Positions 26,975 through 35,051 of a stretch of DNA of 64,000 nucleotides are shown one piece after another. The translations under genes were made by a program, and so were the position numbers. The notes under the pieces are model-generated. The model was not told where the DNA came from and did not search any database. It was given only the letters and a program-made list of their open reading frames with translations. Origin of the DNA: Bacteroidales bacterium (GTDB taxonomy: Bacteria > Bacteroidota > Bacteroidia > Bacteroidales > GCA-2748055); NCBI GenBank assembly GCA_023138875.1, contig JAGLOO010000055.1, forward strand, positions 1-64,000. The letters are read 5' to 3'. Every line of letters starts with the position of its first letter. Within the stretch, counting starts at the first letter, position 1.

Positions 26975-27694
26975 GATCTACCCCATTAATTCGGACGCTC
27001 AGTTAAGCTAGGCTGCGGTTTTAAATTTATAATTATTTTTCTCAAACTCCTCTATTGTTTGGTACCCTATTGCTGAGTGCCTTCGGCGACGGTTATACCA
27101 GCTTTCAATCCATTCAAATATTGAAAGCTGAGCTTGCTCTTGGTTTATGAAATTTTGGTTATATATCCATTCTACTTTAATAGTCTTGAAGAAGCTCTCA
27201 GCCACGGCATTATCCCAGCAATTACCTTTTCTGCTCATACTCTGGGAAATCAATTTATTTGCTTTCAGGATCTTTGTGAACTCATTGCAGGCATACTGGG
27301 TTCCCCGATCAGAGTGGAATATAAGTTCTTGGGTAATGGGTCGGTTCCATATGGCCATGATCCAGGCTGGAATGATCGTTTCCTCCGTAGAAAGACTCTT
27401 ACTCATCGACCAGCCAATCACCTTGCGGTCATGGAGGTCGATGATTACAGTCAGATACATCCAACCAGCCTTGGTGCGCACGTAGGTGATGTCTGAAACC
27501 CAGACTTCACCCGGCCTGGTGGCCCGGAACTTCCTGTTCAACAAATTGGGTGCCACTGGATAATTGTGTTTCGAGTCGGTTGTAACCTTGAACTTCCTTC
27601 TCCTTTTGGCACGAAGACCGGCAGCCCGCATCATCATGGCAATTTACTACTTTTAGTAGCTTAACTTGCCGTCCATCTTTTTGGGGTATATTCA
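26973..27694 (-). mobile_element. Internally deleted IS3-family element with both terminal repeats
   Basis: The two ends are imperfect inverted repeats, 28 of 38 positions identical without gaps: TGGATCTACCCCATTAATTC at 26973 inward, and TGAATATACCCCAAAAAGAT from 27694 inward. Both continue to GGACG and AGTTAAGCTA. The element is about 720 bp instead of the usual 1.2-1.5 kb: orfA and the start of orfB are missing just inside the 27694 end. No target-site duplication is evident, and the flanks belong to two unrelated broken genes. Confidence 0.75.
27008..27637 (-). pseudogene. IS3-family transposase OrfB, N-terminally truncated
   Basis: 209 codons encode the integrase catalytic core: WVSDITYVRTKAGWMYL (first Asp), HSDRGTQYACNEF (second Asp), WDNAVAESFFKTIK (Glu), and RRRRHSAIGY near the end. 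The N-terminal helix-turn-helix (HTH_21) region and the frameshift partner orfA are missing. The stop lies at the inner edge of the right terminal repeat. Expected to be unable to transpose by itself. Confidence 0.85.
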
Positions 27695-27980
27695 CTCTAC
27701 TTTTACCGGTATCAAAGACAACAAGCAGTGGGTACCAGACTTGAAGAGATAGGCCTTCGTCTGCAGAATAAGAACTACGCCAGGCGGCATATCTTTCAAA
27801 AGTCAATGTGGCCAGTTTATCGCTCACCTTCATCATGCTTTTTAGCTGAGAAATGGAATATTGCCGAAGCTGGTCCACAAGCTCTTCGGCCTGGTCAAGG
27901 TATTGTGGGGAACAATGGAGGTCTGTTACTCCGTGTGGAGATCTGTTGATGGTTTTAGCTGGTCCGAGTATGGTAAGCAT
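27695..27980 (-). pseudogene. yaaA: N-terminal fragment of YaaA (peroxide-stress protein, DUF328)
   Basis: The first ~67 codons (27780-27980) match YaaA: LGPAKTI near residue 4, YLDQAEELVDQLRQYS, then LKSMMKVSDKLATLTFERYAAW. About 190 residues of the family's normal ~255 are missing. After residue ~75 the similarity stops and the sequence runs into the IS3 terminal repeat at 27694. The fragment is open-ended into the element in frame, but the extension is not YaaA. Confidence 0.75.
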
Positions 27981-28017
27981 AGGGTGGATGGAATGGTCTG
28001 TTGAAGATAAGAAATAG

Positions 28018-28743
28018 CTACGGTCCCCTTCTGTAATTCTCGTCCCTGAAGAACAACTGACCCTTTGTCAGCCAAGAGATTCCGAATGAAAACAGCACGA
28101 TGGATTCCAGCCAGAAGACCGGGTCGAAGCGTTTCAGGCCGGGGTAAAGAATACTCAGGAACCACATGTAGGCAATGATCAGGAGCAGTGATGTCGTCAT
28201 AATGCTGCCGCAGATGTAGTAGACCACGTTCCGCTTCTTCTTCTGTCGCCCCATAAACATCTTTTCACCGGTCACCCTGTCAATATGCGTCTTGGGAAAA
28301 AGGAGCAGAGAGTAGACGATCAGGATGATGAAATACAATAGTGCACTTAAGTTGTGCAGCCTGCCCACCAGTGGATTCTGCGCCGCAACCGGAATCAGGC
28401 AAGGCTGATCAGGAGTGCTGATGGTGCAGGGCAGGAAGGCTACTCCGAGGACGACTATACAGCCCAGGTAGCCGGCAATGTTATCCATCCAGTCGTGCCC
28501 CCTATAGGCGAAAAGGAAGAGGGCAACCGCGCAGTTGAACCCTACGAAGATGTTCCTCATGTTGGTGTAATAATAGGTGCTGATGGACATCTGGACCTCT
28601 TTGCAATCTCCGAACAGAAATGAGCCGGCCAACAGGATCAGCGGCAGGGTGATCCCAAGGATCCCGATGGTCCGTCTCATGGTATAATAGGAGATGATCT
28701 CGGGAGGTTTTTCCATGTGATGATGCCGATCCTTGTTTTCCAT
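28018..28743 (-). CDS. Integral membrane protein of unknown function
   Basis: 241 residues with about six to seven hydrophobic segments (near 22-42, 62-82, 92-112, 130-152, 175-198, 208-226). Features include a His-rich N-terminus (RHHHME), YYYTNMRNIFVGFNCAVALF between the first helices, and a helix pair near the end (MWFLSILYPGLKRFDPVFWLES). It resembles DUF998-like or Frag1-like membrane proteins but cannot be assigned. A relic of a second copy lies at 31622-31741, so this gene once had a close paralogue. Confidence 0.7.
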   Translation of the reverse strand: MENKDRHHHMEKPPEIISYYTMRRTIGILGITLPLILLAGSFLFGDCKEVQMSISTYYYTNMRNIFVGFNCAVALFLFAYRGHDWMDNIAGYLGCIVVLGVAFLPCTISTPDQPCLIPVAAQNPLVGRLHNLSALLYFIILIVYSLLLFPKTHIDRVTGEKMFMGRQKKKRNVVYYICGSIMTTSLLLIIAYMWFLSILYPGLKRFDPVFWLESIVLFSFGISWLTKGQLFFRDENYRRGP

Positions 28744-28782
28744 GTCCCCGGATGTCTTAAGTGTAAAACCGTAAAAAACCGG

Positions 28783-30216
28783 TCAAAGCCTTACGCCAAA
28801 CAAACAAACATCGTCTATTTGCTCATTGCTTCCACGCCATTTTTCAAACGCATCCTCAATCAATTTCTTCTGATTCTCCATCGACTCCGCCTGAACGGAT
28901 AGGAGCAGTTTCTTAAAGTTACGGGTTTTGAACTTTTTACGTTTTTTACCTCCATATTGATCTACATAACCGTCTGAGAAAATATACAGGGAGTCGTTTT
29001 CCTGCAGCTTTATCAAATGGTTGGTAAACTCTCTTTCTTCCCAATGTACACCTATCGGTTGCTTATCTCCTTTTATGATGTGTAATTTGTAGTCATCATC
29101 CTCTAATGATGAATAAGGGATCATTTCTGCTCCTGCTAATTGCTCTCTCTTTCTGAACAGAAACAGAGGCCTGTTTGCACCAGCAAATTGAAGCTCTTTT
29201 TTCTCCTGGTCTATAATGGCTATTGCCATATCAATGCCTTCCTTTTGATCGTTTACAGATCCTTCCTGAGCGAGTATTTCCTTAACTTTGCTTCTTAAAT
29301 GACCCAGAATCACACCGGGCTGTCTGATCCCGAAAGTTCTGAATTGCTCATTAAGCAGCGTTACCCCTAACATACTCATGAGTGCACCCGGAACACCATG
29401 TCCGGTAGAATCTGCCACGATAACTACTCTAAAGCCGTCTATCTCTCTTACCCAATAAAAGTCACCGCCTATTATATCTTTAGGTTTATATATCGTGAAA
29501 TAGTCGGAGAGTATATTATCCATATATGCCGAAGACGGAAGAACAGCTTTTTGAATCCTCCTGGCATAGCTGATACTGTCAGTAATCGCTTGCTTTTGGT
29601 GAAGAACCAGAAGATGCTGTTTTCTGATTTTTTCTTCAGCCATGACCCTTTCTATGGCTCTGGCAATATGATCCGAAACGAAAACCAATAACTCTTCATC
29701 TATAACTGAATATGCATCTACACTGTCATAGCTCTGGACAGCCATCACCCCAACAGTATTTCCTGAAAGCTTCAATGGGACACCCAGCCAGGAAGTTGAT
29801 TGGGAACCAAAAAGTTTTATTTCGCCCGATTTATATAATGTGTTCATTTCCTCATTAGGAAATCTGACGGGATTACCTGTTCTTCGTACATAGTCTGTTA
29901 GGGTTCCAGACAAATCATGCAGCGTCACTTCTAATGATTCGTCATAGCCAACGTTCACTCCGGCGGTTTCAATGTTGTCATATTCATCTTCGAAGTAGGG
30001 GAAGAAATACTTATTGGTGGTTTCCTCATATAGACAAATGAAGAAATTCCTGGCAATTACCAGATCAGCGAGTATGTCATGTATGGTAGCGACAAATTCT
30101 TCAATGTTTGCGGCAGTATGAGCTTCTTCAGAAATCCTCAGGAGAGATTCCCATTTCTTGTCATTATCATGATATTTTTCACTTCTGCCGGGAGACACTA
30201 TTTGAATTTCGAGCAA
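28783..30216 (-). CDS. GAF-domain SpoIIE-type protein phosphatase
   Basis: Up to 477 residues. A GAF domain (about 25-190) is followed by a helical linker (about 195-235) and a PP2C-like SpoIIE domain (about 240-477) with metal-binding IGGDFYW, ADSTGHGVPGALMS, SDGYVDQYGG and a final DDVCLFGVRL. Family members dephosphorylate anti-sigma-factor antagonists or act in general stress signalling after sensing a ligand through GAF. The TTG start at 30216 overlaps a TATCTTTG -7-like element, so the real start may be the GTG a few codons downstream. It is divergent from the small CxxC protein gene. Confidence 0.85.
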   Translation of the reverse strand: MLEIQIVSPGRSEKYHDNDKKWESLLRISEEAHTAANIEEFVATIHDILADLVIARNFFICLYEETTNKYFFPYFEDEYDNIETAGVNVGYDESLEVTLHDLSGTLTDYVRRTGNPVRFPNEEMNTLYKSGEIKLFGSQSTSWLGVPLKLSGNTVGVMAVQSYDSVDAYSVIDEELLVFVSDHIARAIERVMAEEKIRKQHLLVLHQKQAITDSISYARRIQKAVLPSSAYMDNILSDYFTIYKPKDIIGGDFYWVREIDGFRVVIVADSTGHGVPGALMSMLGVTLLNEQFRTFGIRQPGVILGHLRSKVKEILAQEGSVNDQKEGIDMAIAIIDQEKKELQFAGANRPLFLFRKREQLAGAEMIPYSSLEDDDYKLHIIKGDKQPIGVHWEEREFTNHLIKLQENDSLYIFSDGYVDQYGGKKRKKFKTRNFKKLLLSVQAESMENQKKLIEDAFEKWRGSNEQIDDVCLFGVRL

Positions 30217-30221
30217 AGATA
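30214..30221 (-). promoter_or_regulatory. Putative -7 element TATCTTTG upstream of the phosphatase gene
   Basis: A perfect match to the Bacteroidetes TAnnTTTG consensus on the minus strand. No good -33 TTG was found at the expected distance. If functional, transcription starts around 30208 and the TTG start codon cannot be used. Confidence 0.3.
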
Positions 30222-30319
30222 ATTTAAAAAAACCAGTACAGATCTATCCTTCCCCTTGTTCACAAAAAAGAGTAATTTCGCAGGATATTTTGAACGATCT
30301 TTTAATTAAAAATCACAAG

Positions 30320-30511
30320 ATGGCCTACAAGCCCTCAAAATTCAAGTCTATAGATCCAATCACCCCTGCGTGTAAAAAGAAGATGTACAATTCGCGTGAG
30401 GAGGCCGAGGATATGATCCATTATATTCAGGAAAACCGAATAGTAAGAGAATTGAATACCTATCAATGCACAACCTGCGGTTTGTGGCATTTAACCAGTA
30501 AATCAAAATAG
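30320..30511 (+). CDS. Small conserved CxxC (zinc-ribbon-like) protein
   Basis: 63 residues from the ATG at 30320; an upstream TTG at 30290 would add ten residues. Motifs: CKKKMYNSREEAEDMI near 20, then YQCTTCGLWHLTS, a CxxC with a following His that may bind zinc. Small proteins of this pattern are widespread in Bacteroidetes and uncharacterised. Divergent from the phosphatase gene, with its stop 1 bp before the broken phospholipase-like gene. Confidence 0.65.
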   Translation: MAYKPSKFKSIDPITPACKKKMYNSREEAEDMIHYIQENRIVRELNTYQCTTCGLWHLTSKSK

Positions 30512-30512
30512 T

Positions 30513-31257
30513 ATGTATGTCTCAAACTGGCTGTTTCTGCTTCTTATGTTTCAACCCATTGTCTGTGGAGCTGTTTCAGATTATACTCTCACTGTGCCCT
30601 TTCCGGCACATGCTCATAACGATTACAACCATGAGCATCCACTCTTCGATGCGCTGGAGAACGGATTCCGGAGCATTGAAGCGGATGTGTTTTCCATGGG
30701 CGATTCTTTGTATGTGGCGCACGACAGGAAGGATATCAAACAGGGATTTGCTCATCAATATCAAGGACAACGGATTGACTACCTACAGCCTGTTGGACCG
30801 CATTTTGAATGATTTCCGGGAAATCCTGTGTTTTGTATCCCCGGAAGGTTATTTCCGGGGAGGCGTGATGGTCGTTGTCTCCGGGAACCGCCCCATCGAA
30901 CATATGATGAAGCAAACACACCGGTTTGCCTTTGTAGATGGCCGGATGAAGGATCTTACGGAGGAATACACTCCACTTCTGATGCCCCTGATCAGCGACA
31001 GATGGACCAAATATTTCTCCTGGAAGGGAATGGGTGAGATGCCGGAAAAAGAGAGGGCACAACTTAGATCGTACGTTCAACATGCCCATGAAAACGGCCA
31101 GTTGATCCGTTTCTGGGCTACCCCGGATTCAGCTGGTAAGGAACGCGAAGCCGTCTGGACTGAATGATTGGAAGTGGGAATAGATCTGGTTAATACCGAT
31201 GATCTCACTGGACTGCGGGCGTTTTTATCGGCAAGGGTAGACGCATCGAACGAATAG
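30513..31257 (+). pseudogene. PI-PLC/glycerophosphodiesterase-like secreted protein, broken
   Basis: The 5' part encodes a signal peptide and the catalytic start AHAHNDYNHEHPLFDALENG with FRSIEADVF (His and acidic residues of the PI-PLC-like barrel). Near 30745 the frame is lost where about 100 bp appear to be missing; the second frame continues LLINIKDNGLTTYSLLDRIL through RFWATPDSAG. A TGA at 31165-31167 then interrupts it before the natural ending VGIDLVNTDDLTGLRAFL. The original protein would have been about 290 residues. Confidence 0.8.
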
Positions 31258-31270
31258 CCCGGAGTAAGCA

Positions 31271-31393
31271 ATTCTGGTTGTGGCGGATCTGCCAGAAGGA
31301 TTGAAAGATGCTATAACCGATCTTGATGCAGGAAAAGGTATTGTTCATGAGGATGTAATCTCAAAATACCGTAAGAAATACCCAAATGCATAA
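31271..31393 (+). pseudogene. C-terminal fragment of a type II antitoxin
   Basis: 40 codons ending LKDAITDLDAGKGIVHEDVI followed by SKYRKKYPNA and TAA. The DLDAG...HEDV pattern is typical of antitoxins paired with RelE/ParE toxins. Its last 8 bp overlap the ATG of a toxin remnant, the usual antitoxin-toxin arrangement. The N-terminal DNA-binding half is missing. Confidence 0.6.
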
Positions 31394-31436
31394 GAAGATT
31401 ATTTGGTCGCCCGATTCTAAGCGAGATCTTGAATAA
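31386..31436 (+). pseudogene. N-terminal fragment of a RelE/ParE-type toxin
   Basis: MHKKIIWSPDSKRDLE followed by a stop. The first residues match the opening strand and helix of RelE/ParE toxins (K-I-x-W-S-P-x-S-x-x-D-L). The remaining ~80 residues are absent, so the toxin is dead. Confidence 0.6.
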
Positions 31437-31569
31437 TTGAAATTTTAATACACCCAGCGCCTAACAATCCGCGTCTTTGTTCTGTGATAGAAATCTTCCT
31501 TGCACTGGAACATGATGCACCGGTTAGCAGTACAAGTAATGCAAGTCCCAATAAGATACGTCTGTTCAT
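31417..31569 (-). pseudogene. N-terminal fragment of a lipoprotein gene
   Basis: From an ATG at 31569: signal MNRRILLGLALLVLLTGASC (lipobox TGASC), then SSARKISITEQRRGLL, a start seen in Bacteroidetes lipoproteins. After about 36 codons the sequence no longer looks coding and ends at a TAG inside the toxin remnant. It is convergent with that remnant, so a rearrangement joined them. Confidence 0.5.
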
Positions 31570-31621
31570 AGGCTGCGTTTTAGTTGTACGAAATATCCAT
31601 ACAGATTCCTGCCTTTGGGGT

Positions 31622-31741
31622 TACGCATTTTTGTGCCCCCTGTAAGCGAACAGGAAAAGGGCAACCGCGCAGTTAAATCCTACAAAGATGTTCCGCATGT
31701 TGGTGTGATAATAGGTGCTGATGCCGGTCTGTGTTTTCCAT
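31622..31741 (-). pseudogene. Relic of a second copy of the membrane-protein gene at 28018-28743
   Basis: About 110 bp are closely similar to 28495-28590 of the intact gene, and the start region matches 28721-28743. The 140 bp between two TGATG pentamers (parent 28581-28585 and 28721-28725) have been lost. The 3' two-thirds of the gene is also absent. Some upstream sequence (GGATGTCTTAA) is shared as well. Confidence 0.8.
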
Positions 31742-31769
31742 TATTCGGATGTCTTAAACATGCTGGTGG

Positions 31770-32096
31770 TCAGAGCATCTCATTCTCATCCAACCACTTC
31801 CTGACCCTTTCATGCTCTGCCTGGTATTTGGCTTCCATTTTACCGACCAGTTGCTGGAACCGTTCTTCTTGGCGGATGCTTTCAAACAGGGGATCCAGAC
31901 CGTCCATAGCGTATACCCCATACCCCATACGGTTCATGTCATTAACATCAAGATCACCTGTGGTTTCCAGCTGACTGAAATACCTGGAATAGTAGGTATA
32001 CGCTTCTTCATAGCGCTTTGAATCGAGAAATACCCTTCCCATATACAGTTCAGTACTTTCCTTTATTTTTGTCAATAAACTCTCGTAGTTTTTCAT
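31770..32096 (-). pseudogene. C-terminal fragment of a TPR-like protein
   Basis: About 108 codons from an ATG at 32096: MGRVFLDSKRYEEAYTYYSRYF resembles one tetratricopeptide repeat, followed by GLDPLFESIRQEERFQQLVG, a common C-terminal pattern in TPR-containing regulators and kinases. Nothing upstream continues it. It is likely a remnant, although expression as a small protein cannot be excluded. Confidence 0.5.
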
Positions 32097-32130
32097 AGGG
32101 TTATGCGTTTTGAGATTCGTTAACCCTATG
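32094..32130. repeat. 10-bp perfect inverted repeat
   Basis: CATAGGGTTA (32094-32103) and TAACCCTATG (32121-32130) are exact complements with a 17-bp spacer. It lies between the TPR fragment and the solo IS end, and may be a terminator or the scar of another insertion. Confidence 0.5.
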
Positions 32131-32160
32131 TTTTTTGTTTTCACCCAATATTACAAATCA

Positions 32161-32187
32161 AGTTTTCCACAAATCGGAATTGCACCC
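32161..32187. repeat. Solo IS end (same sequence as 251-275)
   Basis: AGTTTTCCACAAATCGGAAT followed by TGCACCC, differing from the sequence at 251-275 by a 2-bp insertion and two substitutions. No transposase is beside it. It directly precedes the truncated DUF4249 gene, consistent with an IS-mediated deletion. Confidence 0.5.
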
Positions 32188-32189
32188 CC

Positions 32190-32709
32190 CTGGAGCACTG
32201 ACACTTTAATCGCCATTCGTTACAATTTTGATTTAACAATAGACGACTCTGTGGATAAAAACTACTATTACCTCACCATGTCTTTCCCTGTTTACTTATT
32301 TAATCACTCTACCAATCAATATGAAATATATACTAACCAATATACAGAAATTCTAACGGGCGATTTACCCAAACATCAGCTTTATTTAAACAATGGATTA
32401 CTCTTTAATGATGATGAATTCAATGGCTCAGGAAAGAAAATTTCAGGCACTGCAACCACTTTCACGCGTCCATGGGGTGATTTCAGTGATGTAGAAGAAG
32501 ATATGAAATATGACAAAAGCAAATTGTATATCAAATTATATTCACTGTCGAGCGATGCTTATTATTATTTTTCCGGCTATGCCAGACAAATGGCTACTGA
32601 AAATGATGTATATTCTGAGCCAACACCTATTTACAGCAATATTGAAAATGGCTTAGGCATTTTTGCCGGAGAAAATATTACTTCAGAGGAGCTTGTAATT
32701 CAATATTAA
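32190..32709 (+). pseudogene. C-terminal fragment of a DUF4249-family protein
   Basis: About 172 codons with the family's characteristic ending: YYYFSGYARQMATENDVYSE, then PTPIYSNIENGLGIFAGENI. DUF4249 proteins are normally ~280-400-residue lipoproteins encoded next to TonB-dependent receptors; here the N-terminal half and any receptor gene are absent. The frame opens upstream through the solo IS end, so the apparent start at 32110 is not original. Confidence 0.8.
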
Positions 32710-32744
32710 GTCTAAACCAAAACTAATTGTAACACAATCATATT

Positions 32745-33296
32745 TTAAAGAGCATGAAGTCCCAGTTTGGACTCAATGGATTCATTCTGGATGCTTTTCA
32801 CACAATCGATGGAAGGCAGGTAGGGTTTGATATCCAGTACCGGTGTTCCGTCAAATGCATCTATCCCGGAAACAAATAGTTTTCCGGACTCGATTTTATT
32901 GAGCCTGATTACAGAGAACCCTATGGGATTAGGTCTTCTGGGACTTCGGGTGGCAAAAAGGCCAAATTCATACCGGTGGTCAGATGCGGGTGGTTTCACC
33001 ATAGGATCCCAGGTTTCAACCCTGTCGAAATGGTATAGCACTATGATATAATCAAACAGGTCCAGGGTTGTAAGGGCCGCTCTGTATTCGGGAAAAATCT
33101 CAATAATACCGGAGCTGTCGGGTACCAGGATACCTTGACGTGGAGCCCCGGTCTCCGGGGTATAGTTTGTATGTATCACTCCAATTGGTTGGTAGTGAAT
33201 ACCGGACATTTCATTCTGTGAATGTGTTTTCATAATGAGGAATATGATCAATAAAATGAATAGTAGAATCTTTTTTCTTTCACTATGTTTAAACAT
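32745..33296 (-). CDS. TrmO-fold (UPF0066) protein with an N-terminal signal peptide
   Basis: 183 residues. Residues 33-180 match the TrmO/TsaA family, whose characterised members methylate t6A37 in tRNA with SAM: QPIGVIHTNY, GAPRQG, FDYIIVLYHFDR, FATRSPRRPNPIGFSVIRL and DAFDGTPVLDIKPY are all present. The first 27 residues (KKILLFILLIIFLI then THSQ) look like a signal peptide, unexpected for a cytoplasmic tRNA enzyme. The start at 33296 lies 2 bp after the preceding gene's stop, which supports the long form; an internal ATG at 33209 would give a normal cytoplasmic protein. Last gene of the MinD-ferredoxin/NifX unit. Confidence 0.8.
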   Translation of the reverse strand: MFKHSERKKILLFILLIIFLIMKTHSQNEMSGIHYQPIGVIHTNYTPETGAPRQGILVPDSSGIIEIFPEYRAALTTLDLFDYIIVLYHFDRVETWDPMVKPPASDHRYEFGLFATRSPRRPNPIGFSVIRLNKIESGKLFVSGIDAFDGTPVLDIKPYLPSIDCVKSIQNESIESKLGLHAL

Positions 33297-33298
33297 AT

Positions 33299-34168
33299 TT
33301 AAAGGCTTTCTAATTTTTTCCAGGCATCTTCAATTATTCTTGAAATTTCCAGTCGGTCATCGAATTCGACAATGGTTTTACCTTCTACCATGGCTTCGAC
33401 CATTCGCTTATCGAATGGAATTTTTCCTAATAAAGGGATTGACTCTTCTTCCAGGAAGTTTTCTGTTTCCTCAGTACCTGACGGATTAATATCATATTTA
33501 TTTACAAGTGCATAGGTGGGTATTGAGAATGTGTCAATGAGTTCAACCAGGCGCCTGGCGTCATGCAATCCAGAGATTGTGGATTCAATAACCATGATAA
33601 CCATATCTGTACCGGTAAGGGAGGAAATGGCTGCGCATCCAATGCCCGGAGGTCCGTCGTTAATCAGATATCTGGCATGACTGGCAATGGCCAGTTCTTT
33701 GGCCTTTTTGCGAACTTCTGATACCAGTTTTCCCGAGTTTTCTTCACCCGGGCCCATTTTAGCATGGACCAGTATGCCGAAACGTGTATCTGACACATAC
33801 CAGTAGTTGTTGTACCTTTTTACAGATGTGATGGCCTGAACAGGACAGAGCCGTTCACACAATCGACAACCTTCACATTTGAATGGATTGATTTCAAGCT
33901 TGCCATGTCCATTGATATGGATGGCATCAAAACGGCAGTGATCTGAACATATGCCACAATCGATACAGCTGGTTTCATTGATGGATACTGTCCAGCCACC
34001 GGAAAAAGTATACTCTTCTTTAATTGTTGGGTTAAGGATCAAATGGAGGTCGGCGGCATCTACATCGTTGTCACAGAATACAGCATCGCTGGCAATGGAT
34101 GCTATAGCCGATGTGATGGATGTTTTTCCTGTACCTCCTTTACCGCTTAAAATGGTAATCTCCTTCAT
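33299..34168 (-). CDS. MinD-superfamily P-loop ATPase with two ferredoxin clusters (copy 2)
   Basis: 289 residues from the ATG at 34168; the open frame continues upstream but there overlaps the preceding gene. MKEITILSGKGGTGKTS is a deviant Walker A. Two [4Fe-4S] motifs, CIDCGICSDHCRFDA and CEGCRLCERLCPV, are inserted near 65-110, and INDGPPGIGCAAISS is the switch region. This matches COG1149 proteins, found beside NifX-like proteins and, in Desulfovibrio, with the orange-protein (ORP) complex. It overlaps the upstream paralogue by 29 bp. Confidence 0.9.
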   Translation of the reverse strand: MKEITILSGKGGTGKTSITSAIASIASDAVFCDNDVDAADLHLILNPTIKEEYTFSGGWTVSINETSCIDCGICSDHCRFDAIHINGHGKLEINPFKCEGCRLCERLCPVQAITSVKRYNNYWYVSDTRFGILVHAKMGPGEENSGKLVSEVRKKAKELAIASHARYLINDGPPGIGCAAISSLTGTDMVIMVIESTISGLHDARRLVELIDTFSIPTYALVNKYDINPSGTEETENFLEEESIPLLGKIPFDKRMVEAMVEGKTIVEFDDRLEISRIIEDAWKKLESL

Positions 34169-35039
34169 TTTGTGGGCTCCTGGCCATAAGTTTTTGAATG
34201 ATGGACTTATATTGTGTTTCAATCTCCCCTGGGATATTTGCAAAGATGTCGCCTTTCGCATACTGTGAAGCATAGTTCCTGTGGAAGGGAATTTCACCCA
34301 GGAGTTCAATATGCTCATGTAGAAGAAATTCATGGACTTTATAATCACCCAATCCTGCCTTATTGATAATGACTCCGAAAGGTATACGGAGGTCTTTGAG
34401 CAGCTCAACAGTAAGTTTAAGGTCATACAGTCCGAATGGGGTTGGTTCGGTTACCAGGATAACGTAGTCCGAATCCGCTACTGTCTCAACAACCGGACAG
34501 CTGGTTCCCGGTGGAGCATCGTATATGATAACATCCATATCCATCAGTGCCTCCTGTTTTACCTGTTTGATCAATAGGGTTTGCATGGCGGAACCGATTT
34601 TTAGTCTGCCTTCGGAGATGATGCTATGCGGACCGATGCGGTAGTGTTTGATTGTACCTATCTTTTCAGGTTTTTCTGAGATGGCTCCATATTCACACGC
34701 CACAACACATGCTCCACAGGAGTGACAGAGGCTGGCGTTTACCTCAGCGAACTTAACGGGAGGAATAACCACTACCGCATTAAATTCGCAATATTCAACA
34801 CATTTCCGACAGAAGGTACATTCCCCGTTGTCTATTTCGGGGATTAATTGAGTGGCTGTCTGTTCCGAACTAAATTTTGCGTTTGGAAAGAACAAAACGT
34901 CATTTGGCTCTTCCACGTCGCAATCAATAATCTGAATTTTTGGCGTGTGCTCCTTCGAAAATAAATGAAACAAGTTTACCGCAACAGTCGTTTTACCTGT
35001 TCCCCCCTTACCACTTGCAACTGCTATTTTAAACGGCAT
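34140..35039 (-). CDS. MinD-superfamily P-loop ATPase with two ferredoxin clusters (copy 1)
   Basis: 299 residues. Walker A ASGKGGTGKTTVAVN near 8-22. Inserted ferredoxin motifs CTFCRKCVEYCEFNA and CHSCGACVVACEYGA (about 75-125). Switch YDAPPGTSCPVVETV near 173. Paralogous to the next gene; the two probably form a heterodimer handling an iron-sulfur or molybdenum cluster. It follows a NifX/NifB-like gene by 12 bp. Confidence 0.9.
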   Translation of the reverse strand: MPFKIAVASGKGGTGKTTVAVNLFHLFSKEHTPKIQIIDCDVEEPNDVLFFPNAKFSSEQTATQLIPEIDNGECTFCRKCVEYCEFNAVVVIPPVKFAEVNASLCHSCGACVVACEYGAISEKPEKIGTIKHYRIGPHSIISEGRLKIGSAMQTLLIKQVKQEALMDMDVIIYDAPPGTSCPVVETVADSDYVILVTEPTPFGLYDLKLTVELLKDLRIPFGVIINKAGLGDYKVHEFLLHEHIELLGEIPFHRNYASQYAKGDIFANIPGEIETQYKSIIQKLMARSPQNEGDYHFKR

Positions 35040-35051
35040 AATACCATTTAA

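Noticed and set aside
27926-28165. Minus-strand open frame between yaaA and the membrane protein gene
   Set aside because: It overlaps the ends of both in another frame, with no protein-like features.
32110-32200. Open N-terminal extension of the DUF4249 fragment
   Set aside because: It translates through the solo IS end and is not part of the original protein.
33299-34426. Longer open frame upstream of the second MinD-ferredoxin ATPase
   Set aside because: The extra 86 codons overlap the preceding gene out of frame and precede the natural start with its P-loop; ATG 34168 is used.
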